64,000 bases of DNA, from positions 744,001 to 808,000 of the forward strand of contig CAVYNA010000004.1 in assembly GCA_963769765.1 (NCBI GenBank), read 5' to 3'. The position numbers and the translations under genes are program-made. The notes under the pieces are model-generated. The model was not told the origin of the DNA and did no database searches. It saw nothing but the letters and a program-made list of their open reading frames with translations. This DNA is from Bog-756 sp963769765 (lineage in GTDB: Bacteria; Actinomycetota; Acidimicrobiia; Acidimicrobiales; RAAP-2). Positions 8,147 to 16,075 of this stretch are shown here, piece after piece (positions within the stretch are counted from its first letter, which is position 1; each line of letters begins with the position of its first letter).

Positions 8147-9336
8147 CCAGGTCGACGGGGGCAGACGTCGTCGTCATCGGCGGCGGCGTGGTCGGTCTGA
8201 GCACCGCCTACGCCCTCACCGAGCTCGGTGTCGGCTCTGTCGTGGTGCTCGAGCGGGACACCATCGGGAGCGGGGGGACGGGGAAGTCCTCCGGGGTGGT
8301 GCGGTGCCACTACGGCGTCCGCTCACTGGCCGCGCTGGCATGGCGGTCGCTGCCGGTCCTCGAAGAAGCCGAGGAGCGACTCGGCAGCTCGTCCGGTTTC
8401 CGCCGGACCGGGTACCTGGTCGCGGTCGGGCCGGAGAATGGAGAGGCGCTCCGCGCGAACGTGGCCATGCAGCAGGCCCTCGGGATCGAGGTCGAGCTGG
8501 CCGAACCCTCGGAGTGGGAGCAGCACTGGCCCGGAGCCGAGTTCGCCGACGTCGCGCTGTTGGCCTACGAACCGCGCGGCGGCTTCGGCGACGCGCACCA
8601 GACCGCGCTCGCCTTCGCCGGCGCCGCCCGGCGCAATGGCGCAGTCGTGCGCCAGGGATGCGCGGCAATGCGCATCGACACTCGGGCCGGTCGCGTGATC
8701 GGTGTCGCGACGAGCGACGGGGACGTCCTCGCAACGGAACGGGTCGTCCTCGCGTCCGGCGCGTGGTCGGTAGCGCTCGCCGCCGGCGCAGGTATCGAAC
8801 TTCCGATCGTCTCCCAGCTCGCGCGGATCCTGCTCGTCGATCCGGGTGCGCCGCTCGGGGAGGTACCGGTCCTCTCCGATCTCGTCAACCTCTGCTATTT
8901 ACGGCTCGAAGGCCCGAGCTCGCTGCTGCTGGGCGACAGCGACCACACGCGGCCGGTCTGGGCGGACCCGGACCGGTACGCCGACCGCGCCGACCCGGCC
9001 TTCATCGAGCGGATGATCTCGAAGTTCGTCGCTCGCTTCCCGACACTCGGAGACGCCGCCCTCGCCACGACGTATGCGGGCTGCTACGACGTCACGCCGG
9101 ACTACAACCCGATCGTCTCGCCCTGCCACGTCGAGGGGCTCCTCTTGTGCGCCGGCTTCTCCGGCCACGGGTACAAGATCTCGCCCGGCATCGGAGAGCT
9201 GGCCGCCGACCTCCTCTGGAAGGGATCGAGCCGCCATCCCGATGTCGACCATCGCGACTTCCGGCTCGAGCGGTTCGACGAGGGCTCACTCCTCACGAGC
9301 CCGCACCCGTATGTGGGCGCAGGGCAGATGCGCTGA
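8143..9336 (+). CDS. DadA/SoxB-type FAD-dependent amine oxidoreductase
   Basis: This 397-residue protein of the D-amino-acid-oxidase/sarcosine-oxidase beta family starts at a GTG overlapping mgsC by 4 bp. The dinucleotide-binding motif VIGGGVVGLSTAYAL is at 11-25, followed by the acidic ribose ligand in VVLERD. A substrate-side stretch GGTGKSSGVVRCHYG (44-58) and a C-terminal GFSGHGYKISPGIGE complete the FAD site. It most likely oxidises an N-methyl or secondary amino acid, such as N-methylglutamate, sarcosine or a D-amino acid. The other three subunits of heterotetrameric sarcosine oxidase or N-methylglutamate dehydrogenase (SoxD, SoxA, SoxG types) are absent from the window. It would therefore act as a single-chain enzyme or with partners encoded elsewhere. 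Confidence 0.85.
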   Translation: MTRSTGADVVVIGGGVVGLSTAYALTELGVGSVVVLERDTIGSGGTGKSSGVVRCHYGVRSLAALAWRSLPVLEEAEERLGSSSGFRRTGYLVAVGPENGEALRANVAMQQALGIEVELAEPSEWEQHWPGAEFADVALLAYEPRGGFGDAHQTALAFAGAARRNGAVVRQGCAAMRIDTRAGRVIGVATSDGDVLATERVVLASGAWSVALAAGAGIELPIVSQLARILLVDPGAPLGEVPVLSDLVNLCYLRLEGPSSLLLGDSDHTRPVWADPDRYADRADPAFIERMISKFVARFPTLGDAALATTYAGCYDVTPDYNPIVSPCHVEGLLLCAGFSGHGYKISPGIGELAADLLWKGSSRHPDVDHRDFRLERFDEGSLLTSPHPYVGAGQMR

Positions 9337-9343
9337 GCCCGTC

Positions 9344-9367
9344 GGCATCCCCTGGAGTCGGGATGCC
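9344..9367. promoter_or_regulatory. Perfect inverted repeat upstream of the XRE-cupin gene
   Basis: Arms GGCATCCC and GGGATGCC (8 bp, no mismatch) are separated by 8 bp and lie between the oxidase stop (9336) and the regulator GTG (9385). There is no T-run, so a classical intrinsic terminator is not supported. An autoregulatory operator or a hairpin attenuating read-through into the regulator are both possible. Confidence 0.45.
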
Positions 9368-9384
9368 ACGCCTAGGCTGGCGAC

Positions 9385-10077
9385 GTGGCGAAGGCACCCT
9401 CTCGACGTCGGCCGCCCGCGCGGGCCGCGGCTGTCGCCAAGCTCAACGGCGCGAAGGATGCCGCCCCGGTCCTCCCGCGCACCCAACCCGCACCTGAGAG
9501 CCAGGGCGGCCAGCTCGGCTGGGTCATCGCCAACCACGTGCGGAACCGGCGCCAGGCGATCGGCCTGACGGTCGGTCAGCTGGCGGAGCTCACCGGCATC
9601 TCCAAGGGCATGCTCTCGAAGATCGAGAACGCCCAGTCCTCCCCCAGCCTCGCGACGATCGAGCGGCTGGCCGGCGCGCTGGACATGCCGGTGACCTCGC
9701 TCTTCCGCGGGCTCGCTGAGGAACGGGACGCCGTCTTCGTCAAGGCCGACAGCGGGCCCGAGATCATCCGGCAGGGCACCCGCGCCGGGCACACGTACGA
9801 GCTGCTCGGCAGCATGCGGGGCCCCTACAAGCGGGTCGAACCGCTCCTCGTCTCGCTGAGCGACCGGAACGAGGTCTTCCCGCTCTTCCAGCACGCCGGC
9901 ATCGAGCTGCTCTACATGCTCAGCGGGGTGATGGAGTACAGCTACGGACGACAGCACTACCGCATGGCGCGTGGTGACACGCTCCAGTTCGAGGGCGACA
10001 TCCCCCACGGGCCGACCCAGCTGATCAAGCTGCCGATCAAGTTCCTCTCGATCACCATCTACGGCGAGCGCAACTGA
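9385..10077 (+). CDS. XRE-family HTH regulator with C-terminal cupin domain
   Basis: The 230-residue protein has a basic, Ala/Pro-rich N-terminal tail (1-42). A helix-turn-helix follows at about 46-105 (IGLTVGQLAELTGISKGMLS, then SPSLATIERLAGAL). The small-molecule-binding cupin is at about 150-225 (LLVSLSDRNE, ELLYMLSGVMEYSYG, GDTLQFEGDIPHGP). Regulators of this class often control the adjacent amine or amino-acid catabolic operon (PuuR, for example, controls putrescine use). The gene follows the oxidase in the same direction after a 48-bp gap holding an inverted repeat. It is the natural candidate to bind the paired GAAACC/GGTTTC repeats at 4194 and 4306, sensing a pathway metabolite through the cupin. 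Confidence 0.88.
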   Translation: MAKAPSRRRPPARAAAVAKLNGAKDAAPVLPRTQPAPESQGGQLGWVIANHVRNRRQAIGLTVGQLAELTGISKGMLSKIENAQSSPSLATIERLAGALDMPVTSLFRGLAEERDAVFVKADSGPEIIRQGTRAGHTYELLGSMRGPYKRVEPLLVSLSDRNEVFPLFQHAGIELLYMLSGVMEYSYGRQHYRMARGDTLQFEGDIPHGPTQLIKLPIKFLSITIYGERN

Positions 10078-10116
10078 CGCGGGCCGTCGCCCGACGTCGG
10101 TCTTGAGACGCTCGGC

Positions 10117-10686
10117 TCAGCGACCCTGCGGGGTCTCCGCGAGCTCGGAGAGGCGGCGAAGCTCGGCGTTCGACCCACGCCGATGGCCGGTGATCCGCAA
10201 CGGTGCCGGTGCGGTGAGGACAGGGAGCGACGTGATTCGGATCACCCGCTCCCGCACGCCGCGACCGAGCAGGCGTCCGAACCGGCGATGTCGGTGCGAT
10301 CCGAGCACGATGACGTCGGCCCCGAACCGCTCGGCGGCCTCGACGATGCGCGGCGCAAGAGTGAAGCAGTTGACCAGCGCGGTCTCACCCGAGGCGTCGA
10401 GCCCGGCATCGCGGAGCTCCGCGACCGCGCGTTCGAGCACCGAGACGGCCTCGTCGTGGGTCTCGTGGGTGACGCCGCGTCCGCCGATCAGGAGCTCGTT
10501 CGCATGGAAGACCCGGACAGACGCTTCGTCCTGCCGAGCGAGCGACGCAGCGAATGCGAGCCCGACCTCCCCGGAAGGTGACTCGTCGATGGAAAGGAGC
10601 AACCGCTGCAGCATGACCGCCCTCGATTCCCCGGTGCGATCCGAAGCGCCGGATGCGCCCCCGATCGGCCCGTTTGTTTCGACCAT
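10117..10686 (-). CDS. Universal stress protein UspA family
   Basis: The 189-residue protein carries a single Usp domain preceded by a polar 25-residue leader; a second Met at residue 25 (MLQRLLLSIDESP) is the more usual family start. The nucleotide-binding signature is recognisable as DVIVLGSHRHRRFGRLLGRG near residues 125-144, followed by a hydrophobic TSLPVLTA end. It converges on the XRE-cupin gene and diverges from the choloylglycine-hydrolase-like gene. A Usp next to an HSP20, a kinase and a hydrogenase operon is characteristic of hypoxia regulons in actinobacteria. Confidence 0.85.
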   Translation of the reverse strand: MVETNGPIGGASGASDRTGESRAVMLQRLLLSIDESPSGEVGLAFAASLARQDEASVRVFHANELLIGGRGVTHETHDEAVSVLERAVAELRDAGLDASGETALVNCFTLAPRIVEAAERFGADVIVLGSHRHRRFGRLLGRGVRERVIRITSLPVLTAPAPLRITGHRRGSNAELRRLSELAETPQGR

Positions 10687-10834
10687 GTTAACACCAGGCC
10701 CATCGGCGTCTGCGACTTTGTCACCATTGTTTCATGTGAAGAAACCATCAAAGTGGCGGACCGGGATGCGGACCGAATGGCGGACCCGAGTAGGAGGCAC
10801 CCGACGCTCCGATCTGGTACGACTGGGCCTCTCC

Positions 10835-11889
10835 ATGTGCACCACCCTGCGGATCCGGACTGCGGACGGGGTTGTCCTCGTCGGTCGCACCATGGAGTAC
10901 GCGCTACCGGTCGACTGGGAGTGGCGCGCAGTCCCCCGTGGCGTCCACCAGACGAGCCAGGCGCCCGACGGCCCGGGCATCTCGTGGGTGGGCCGGTACG
11001 GCTACGTCGGGATCGGCAACGGCGAGACCACGGCGTTCGGCCAGACGGTGGCCGCCCAGTCGGGCGTCCCCGATGGCGTGAACGAGGCCGGGCTCTACGC
11101 CGGGCTCCTCTATCTGCCCTCTTTCACCGAATACGAGTCGGCGGACGGGGTCGCGCCGGAGCGGCTGCTCGCACCGCTCGACCTCGCGTCGTACCTGCTG
11201 GCCACGAGCAGCTCCGTCGGAGAGGCGCTCGAGCACCTCGAGCCGCTCGTGGTGTGGCCGGCCCCACTGTCGGTCATCGGCGTGCCGCCGCTCCACCTCA
11301 TCTTGCACGACCGGTCGGGGGCGTGCGCGGTGGTCGAGTGGATCGGTGGCCGGCGCCACCTCCACGACAACCCGATCGGGGTCGCCACCAACAGCCCGCC
11401 CTTCGACTGGCACCTCACCAACCTCCGCAACTACGTGAACCAGACCGCAATGGACGTCCCGGCGATCGATCTGGCCGGCGAGCGCCTCGAGCCGCTCGGG
11501 CAGGGAACCGGCATGCTCGGGCTGCCGGGTGACTTCACCCCCCATCGCGCTTCGTACGCGCCGTCGCCTTCGCCGCGACGGCTCGTACCCCTGCCACCGT
11601 TTCCGACGGTGTCGCCACCGTGATGCACCTCCTCAGCAGTTTCGACATCACCAAAGGAGTGATCCGTGACGCGACCCCCGAAGGGTTGACCGCCGAGCAG
11701 GCCGCCGGTCTCGGCGACTACACCGCGTTCAGCTCGGTCGCGGAGCTCGGTGAGCGGCCCGGCTACACGGTCCGGACCTACGACGACGCGGCGCAACGCC
11801 GAGTGTCGCTCGCGGACACCGACCTCGCCGCCGGCCCTGCTCGCACCGTCAAGATGGTGACCTCGGGCCCGTTGCCGGCGACCATCTGA
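10835..11889 (+). pseudogene. Choloylglycine hydrolase/penicillin acylase family (Ntn hydrolase), frameshifted at a C-run
   Basis: The protein begins MCTTLRIRTADGVVLVGRTMEY, so Cys2 is the expected Ntn nucleophile of bile-salt-hydrolase/penicillin-V-acylase enzymes. Family motifs such as NEAGLYAGLLYLP, VATNSPPFDWHLTNLRNY and GLPGDFTP follow. At 11537-11543 the C-run has 6 C; with 7 C the frame continues as PSRFVRAVAFAATART and then HLLSSFDITKGVIRD, which are the family's expected C-terminal features, ending at 11889. Restoring the base gives about 351 residues, the normal family length. As written, translation ends at 11623 after scrambled sequence. It may be an assembly homopolymer error, a recent mutation or slippage-based phase variation. 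The substrate may be N-acyl amides; bile salts are unlikely in this context. Confidence 0.8.
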
Positions 11890-12008
11890 CCCGGGCCCCG
11901 CGCCGGCCCGCCCCATGTGACGTTCTCCTCTACCCACCGCTTGGCGGTCGGCGGATCATGTCCCGGAGGGGCAGAAGTCGAACCGGAGATCGCAGGATCG
12001 GAGGAGCC

Positions 12009-12440
12009 ATGGCACTGGTGCACCGAAACGTCCGCCTCGGGGACTGGCCGGTCCTCGCGTGGCCCGAGCACTGGCGCCGGGTCATCGACCTCGAGGACGG
12101 ACACGAGTGGCTTCGAGTCGAGGAGTTCGAGGACGGCGACACCCTGGTCGTTCGCGCCGAGCTGCCCGACATCGACCCCGACAAGGACGTCGAGGTCACC
12201 GTCGACGACGGGATGGTCCGCATCCACGGACGCCGCGACCAGAAGTCGGAGCACAAGGACAGCCAGGGCTTCCGGTCCGAATTCCGCTACGGCGAATTCG
12301 ACCGCGCGGTCGCGCTCCCCGGGGGGGCCTCCCCGGACGACGTGAAGGCCACCTACAGCGACGGCATCCTCGAGGTGCGGGTCCCCTGCCGGGTCGTGCC
12401 CGAGCCGAAGCCGGCCAAGATCGCGGTCGCACGGTCTTGA
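12009..12440 (+). CDS. HSP20 / alpha-crystallin small heat shock protein
   Basis: The 143-residue chaperone starts at an ATG preceded by GGAGGAG. Its alpha-crystallin core runs from about 40 to 130: LRVEEFEDGDTLVVRAELPD, a DVEVTVDDGMVRIHG strand pair, then the FRSEFRYGEFDRAVALPGG segment. The C-terminal SDGILEVRVPC closes the fold. An in-frame upstream ATG at 11958 would add 17 Arg-rich residues and lacks support. It is an ATP-independent holdase. The relative in M. tuberculosis (Acr/HspX) is a classic hypoxia-induced protein, and this gene sits just upstream of an Rv2004c-like kinase and a hydrogenase operon. Confidence 0.92.
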   Translation: MALVHRNVRLGDWPVLAWPEHWRRVIDLEDGHEWLRVEEFEDGDTLVVRAELPDIDPDKDVEVTVDDGMVRIHGRRDQKSEHKDSQGFRSEFRYGEFDRAVALPGGASPDDVKATYSDGILEVRVPCRVVPEPKPAKIAVARS

Positions 12441-12478
12441 AGGTCGATGACCGGGCCTTCGGTTTGGGCGTCGAACCG

Positions 12479-12928
12479 GTGACGGTGCTGCCGTCCAAGA
12501 AACGTTCTCCCCCTTCGCAGGAGGGCCGTGCAGCGACGGCCTGTGCTGCGACCGGTGGAGGTGGAGGGGCGGGTGCCGCCGGCGCTCACGCGCCGACCGG
12601 GACCTCCTCGTGCGGTCGGCCCGGCACCGACGCCGCCCGCCCCGACCTCGGCACCGCCTGGAGACGCGAGGTCGCGCTCGAGCTCTGGATCGACGCGACG
12701 CGCGATCCGTCGATCATCTGGTTGACCGGGACGCTCGACGCGTCCAGCGCGCCCAGCCTTGTGCGGGCCGTCGGTGACCTGCTCGCGGACGGCCGCGCCG
12801 TCGACCTCGAGCAGTTCTCCCTACGGGTCCCGGACCGCGAAGGCGCCCGGGCGCTCCGTTGCACCCAGGAGCTCGCGACCACCACGCCGTTCGACACGCG
12901 CGGACCCGTTGGCGGTCGCCCCACCTGA
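12479..12928 (+). CDS. STAS-like (anti-sigma-factor antagonist fold) domain protein, start uncertain
   Basis: In this frame the C-terminal 85 residues (VALELWIDATRDPSIIWLTGTLDASSAPSLVRAVGDLLADGR and onward) resemble a STAS domain: a GxLD motif followed by a helix and the DLEQF strand where a Ser/Thr phosphosite usually lies. The N-terminal half is Gly/Ala-rich and weakly supported. The GTG at 12479 is the first start after HSP20, but no clear ribosome binding site is seen. The stop lies 20 bp inside the following kinase gene. An alternative frame starting at 12528 has a better Shine-Dalgarno but gives Arg/Pro-rich sequence. I am unsure whether this is an intact gene. Confidence 0.4.
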   Translation: MTVLPSKKRSPPSQEGRAATACAATGGGGGAGAAGAHAPTGTSSCGRPGTDAARPDLGTAWRREVALELWIDATRDPSIIWLTGTLDASSAPSLVRAVGDLLADGRAVDLEQFSLRVPDREGARALRCTQELATTTPFDTRGPVGGRPT

Positions 12929-14420
12929 CCCGACGACGCCGGAGGCAGCCCGCGTCGTCGAGACCCACGTCTCGGTCCTCTGCTTCGTCGGAGATCGCGT
13001 CTACAAACTGCGCAAGCCCGTCCGGTTCGGCGCCCTCGACTTCGGGTCCGCGGCGGCACGCCGAGCCGACTGCCACCGCGAGGTCGAGCTCAACTCGAGG
13101 CTCGCGCCGGACGTCTACCTCGGAGTTGCCGACTTCGTCTTGGACGGGACTGCGATCGACCACGCCACCGTCATGCGACGCCTTCCTTCGGACCGTTCGC
13201 TTGCGGCACTCGCGCGCCAAGGTCGCGAGCTCACCGACGAGCTCCGGGAGGTCGCGCGCACGCTCGCCGAATTCCACGCCGGCGCCGGGCGCGGTCCGCA
13301 GATCTCTGCAGCCGGCACGCCGGAGGCGCTGCGCGGCGTGTGGGAGACCAACTGGTCGGTGACCGACCAGTTCGTCGGGACCCTTCTCGACGCGGAGGTG
13401 GAAGGGGCGCTGCGCCGGGACGTGTTGGCCTGGCTGGCCGGCCGGGGACGGCTGCTGGCGGCGAGGGTCGAGGCGGGCGCGGTCTGCGACGGCCACGGCG
13501 ACCTGCTGGCCGACGACGTCTTCTGCCTCGACGACGGGGTCCGGGTGCTCGACTGCCTCGAGTTCGACGATCAGCTCCGGTTCGTCGACGTGGTGGCGGA
13601 CGTGGCCTTCTTGGCGATGGATCTCGAACGGCTCGGCCGGCCCGACGCGGCACGCCGCTTCCTCGCCCTGTACGAGGACGTGAGCGGCGACCGGCCCACA
13701 CCCTCGCTCGTCCATTACTACCTCGGTGCGCGGGCGTACGTGCGCACCCTCGTTTCGTGCCTGCGCGCCGCCCAGGGGGTGCCCGATGCCGGCGCGGATG
13801 CGAGCGCCCTCCAGATGATCGCCCGGGACCACCTCCGAGAGGCCCAGGTGCGCCTGGTGCTGGTCGGCGGCGTGCCGGGGAGCGGCAAGTCCACCCTCGC
13901 CCTCGAACTGGCCGGGGGGCCGGGACGGTGCCTCTTCCGCTCGGACCGGATCCGTGCAGAGCTCGCTCCGGTCAGCTCGCGCACGCCGGAGGGCACGTCC
14001 GAGCGGTACGGCCCAGCGGTGACGGACGCCGTCTACGCCGAGCTGTTCCGCCGTGCCGGTCCGCGGCTCGAGTCGGGTGAGACGGTGTTCCTCGACGCCT
14101 CCTGGTCGAACGGCCACAGGCGAGCCGCGGCACGCGAGCTCGCCGCGGCGACCTCGAGCGAGCTCGTCGAGCTCCGCTGCACTGCGGCCGCCGGCGTCGC
14201 CGACGAGCGCATCAGGCGTCGGCTCGCGCGCGGTGGCGATCCTTCGGAGGCGACACCCGAGGTCCGCGAGGCCATGGCGGCGTCGTTCGAGCCGTGGCCG
14301 TCCGCAGCGGTCGTCGACACGACGGACGGCGCTCCGGAGGACGCCGTGCTCCGGGCCGAGGCCGCGATCCGACGTGTCAGTGCTACCGACCGATCGGTCG
14401 CGCCCGGAAACCGCGAGTGA
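12909..14420 (+). CDS. Bifunctional aminoglycoside-phosphotransferase-like / AAA P-loop kinase (Rv2004c-like)
   Basis: The 503-residue protein is a fusion. The N-terminal APH-like kinase fold has VYKLRKPVRFG near 36, a CDGHGDLLADDVFCLDD catalytic loop near 193-209 and an LDCLEFDDQLRFVD metal site after it. A C-terminal P-loop kinase domain has GVPGSGKS near 320-327 and an ASWSNGHRRAAARELA segment. The start is a TTG at 12909, inside the preceding gene. The architecture and length match M. tuberculosis Rv2004c (about 498 residues), a member of the DosR dormancy regulon of unknown substrate. Its neighbours (HSP20, hydrogenase, Usp) are the same kinds of gene as in that regulon. Antibiotic resistance is not implied. 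Confidence 0.85.
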   Translation: MAVAPPDPTTPEAARVVETHVSVLCFVGDRVYKLRKPVRFGALDFGSAAARRADCHREVELNSRLAPDVYLGVADFVLDGTAIDHATVMRRLPSDRSLAALARQGRELTDELREVARTLAEFHAGAGRGPQISAAGTPEALRGVWETNWSVTDQFVGTLLDAEVEGALRRDVLAWLAGRGRLLAARVEAGAVCDGHGDLLADDVFCLDDGVRVLDCLEFDDQLRFVDVVADVAFLAMDLERLGRPDAARRFLALYEDVSGDRPTPSLVHYYLGARAYVRTLVSCLRAAQGVPDAGADASALQMIARDHLREAQVRLVLVGGVPGSGKSTLALELAGGPGRCLFRSDRIRAELAPVSSRTPEGTSERYGPAVTDAVYAELFRRAGPRLESGETVFLDASWSNGHRRAAARELAAATSSELVELRCTAAAGVADERIRRRLARGGDPSEATPEVREAMAASFEPWPSAAVVDTTDGAPEDAVLRAEAAIRRVSATDRSVAPGNRE

Positions 14421-14431
14421 CTTCCGGCCCT
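14417..14431 (+). promoter_or_regulatory. DosR-box-like site upstream of the hydrogenase operon
   Basis: GTGACTTCCGGCCCT overlaps the kinase stop codon and ends 34 bp before the hydB ATG. It differs by one base from the site at 29938-29952 and by two from the site at 21622-21636. The layout (GNGAC, four bases, GGCCC) resembles actinobacterial DosR/DevR binding sites. M. smegmatis group 3b hydrogenase is reported to be DosR-controlled. No DosR or DosS gene is in the window. Confidence 0.6.
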
Positions 14432-14465
14432 GTCCGCATCATGGGCCCGGCCATACCCTGCCCGT

Positions 14466-15605
14466 ATGCACACCGGTGCCGCAGCGGTGCTCACCACCGA
14501 GGGCGTCGACGCGCTGCTCGCCACGCTCGGTGACCTCGGCTTCGACATCCGTGGTCCGGTCGAGCGCGACGGCGCGATCGTGATCGGAGTGATCGACGGT
14601 GTCGCCGACCTCCCCCGCGGGGTGCGGGACGTCCAGTCCCCGGGGGTGTACCGGCTCGAACACGCTGGTGACGACGCGCTCTTCGGCTGGTCCGTCGGCC
14701 CGGCGTCGTGGAAGGCCTTGGCCTTCCCGCCCCGACAGACCCTTTGGCATGCGCGCGCCGACAGCGGTCAGATCGCCGACGTCCCGTCCGGGGACGCACG
14801 GCCGCTGGCGCTGTTCGGCGTCCGGCCCTGCGACCTCGCGTCCTTCGGCGTGCTCGACCGCGTGCTGCTCGAAGGGGCCTACCCGGACCCGCACTATGCC
14901 GGGCAGCGGTCGTCCGCGCTCGTGATCACCGTCGAGTGCGGGGCACCCTCGGAGACCTGCTTCTGTACGTCGATGGGCACCGGACCCGCTGCCGAGCACG
15001 CCTACGACCTTGCGCTGTGCGAGCTCGGCACCGGTCGATTCCTCGCCCGCACGGGATCGGAGGCCGGAGTCGACCTGCTCGGCCGCATCGAGCACTCGTC
15101 GGCGGGCGGCGCAGAGCTCGGCGAACGCGACGATGTCCTCCGTCGGGCGGCCGCCTCGATCGAGCGTCGTCTCGAGACCGACGACCTACCTGCCCTCCTC
15201 GCCCGAAACGTGTCCCACCCCCGATGGGACGAGGTGGCCCAGCGATGCCTCTCGTGCGGCAACTGCACGCTCGTGTGCCCGACCTGTTTCTGCAGCGATC
15301 TCACCGACACGACCGACCTCACCGGCGAGGTGACCAGGACCCGGAGCTGGGCCTCGTGCTTCGACCTCGACCACTCCTATCTGCACGGCGGACCGGTCCG
15401 CCGGACGGTCGGCTCCCGCTACCGTCAGTGGCTCACCCACAAGCTCTCGACCTGGTGGGACCAGTTCGGCACCTCGGGCTGCGTGGGGTGCGGCCGGTGC
15501 ATCACCTGGTGCCCGGTCGGGATCGACCTGGTCGAGGAGGCAACCGCCATTCGCGCGTCGGACGGCGAGGTGGCACCGGCCACGGCCGGAGCGTCGCAGT
15601 CGTGA
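14466..15605 (+). CDS. hydB: Group 3b [NiFe] hydrogenase (sulfhydrogenase) beta subunit, 4Fe-4S
   Basis: The 379-residue iron-sulfur subunit has two ferredoxin-type motifs, CLSCGNCTLVCPTC (Cys261/264/267/271) and CVGCGRCITWCPVG (Cys339/342/345/349). Its N-terminal domain is as in HydB of Pyrococcus sulfhydrogenase and anaerobic sulfite reductase subunit A (LALFGVRPCDLASF near 115-128). It carries electrons between the flavin subunit and the hydrogenase module. It opens the operon in the classical order beta, gamma, delta, alpha; the next gene overlaps by 4 bp. A DosR-like site lies just upstream. Confidence 0.92.
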   Translation: MHTGAAAVLTTEGVDALLATLGDLGFDIRGPVERDGAIVIGVIDGVADLPRGVRDVQSPGVYRLEHAGDDALFGWSVGPASWKALAFPPRQTLWHARADSGQIADVPSGDARPLALFGVRPCDLASFGVLDRVLLEGAYPDPHYAGQRSSALVITVECGAPSETCFCTSMGTGPAAEHAYDLALCELGTGRFLARTGSEAGVDLLGRIEHSSAGGAELGERDDVLRRAAASIERRLETDDLPALLARNVSHPRWDEVAQRCLSCGNCTLVCPTCFCSDLTDTTDLTGEVTRTRSWASCFDLDHSYLHGGPVRRTVGSRYRQWLTHKLSTWWDQFGTSGCVGCGRCITWCPVGIDLVEEATAIRASDGEVAPATAGASQS

Positions 15606-16075
15606 CCACCACCGTCGCCGAGCTTGTCGCGTCGCACCCGCTCCTCGCCGGGCTCCCGGGAGACGCGGTGGCCCAGGTCGCGGGGTGCGCGAAGAACACG
15701 GTCTTCGCACCCGGAGAGCTGCTCCTCGCAGAGGGCGACCAGGCGGACACGCTCTACCTCGTTCGCGCCGGCCGGGTCGCGATCGAGATCCACGCGCCCG
15801 ACCGTGGCCCCATCGTCGTCGAGACAGTCGGACCGGGCGGCACGGTGGGTTGGAGTTGGATGGTTCCGCCCTACCGCTGGCAGTTCGACGCCAGGGCCGT
15901 CGGCCGGGTGCGCGCCATCGCGCTCGACGCCGCGTGCCTGCGCTCGAAGGCCGACGTCGACGACGCGCTCGGCCATCAGCTCCTCACCCGCATCGCCCAG
16001 GTCCTCCTCGAGCGCCTCCAGGCGACGCGGCTCCGCCTCCTCGACCTCTACGGGCGGGGCGATGCCCGGACCTGA
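15602..16075 (+). CDS. Cyclic-nucleotide-binding (Crp-type) domain protein lacking a DNA-binding domain
   Basis: The 157-residue protein consists of a cNMP-binding beta-barrel: FAPGELLLAEGDQADTLYLV near 36-55, GRVAIEI, then the GPGGTVGWSWMVPP cassette region near 80-93, and a C-terminal helix RIAQVLLERLQATRLRLL. The helix-turn-helix of Crp/Fnr regulators is missing, so it is not a transcription factor by itself. It is inserted between hydB and hydG with 4-bp and 14-bp overlaps, so it should be made in step with the hydrogenase. An effector-binding or assembly role for the complex is plausible but unproven. The phosphate-binding Arg of true cAMP sites is not evident, so a different ligand is possible. 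Confidence 0.8.
   Translation: MTTTVAELVASHPLLAGLPGDAVAQVAGCAKNTVFAPGELLLAEGDQADTLYLVRAGRVAIEIHAPDRGPIVVETVGPGGTVGWSWMVPPYRWQFDARAVGRVRAIALDAACLRSKADVDDALGHQLLTRIAQVLLERLQATRLRLLDLYGRGDART

Noticed and set aside
10690..10834. Palindrome-like GCGACTTTGTCAC and GTTTC/GAAAC repeat before the Usp and hydrolase genes
   Set aside because: Weak match to the shared motif; left out for lack of a second copy.
11857..11871. GTGACCTCGGGCCCG as a fourth DosR-like site before HSP20
   Set aside because: Four differences from the best site and located inside a coding end about 140 bp from the HSP20 start.
12528..12725. Small frame with a good AGGAGG site, overlapping the STAS-like gene
   Set aside because: Arg/Pro/Ser-rich translation without any domain; the STAS-like frame is more protein-like.
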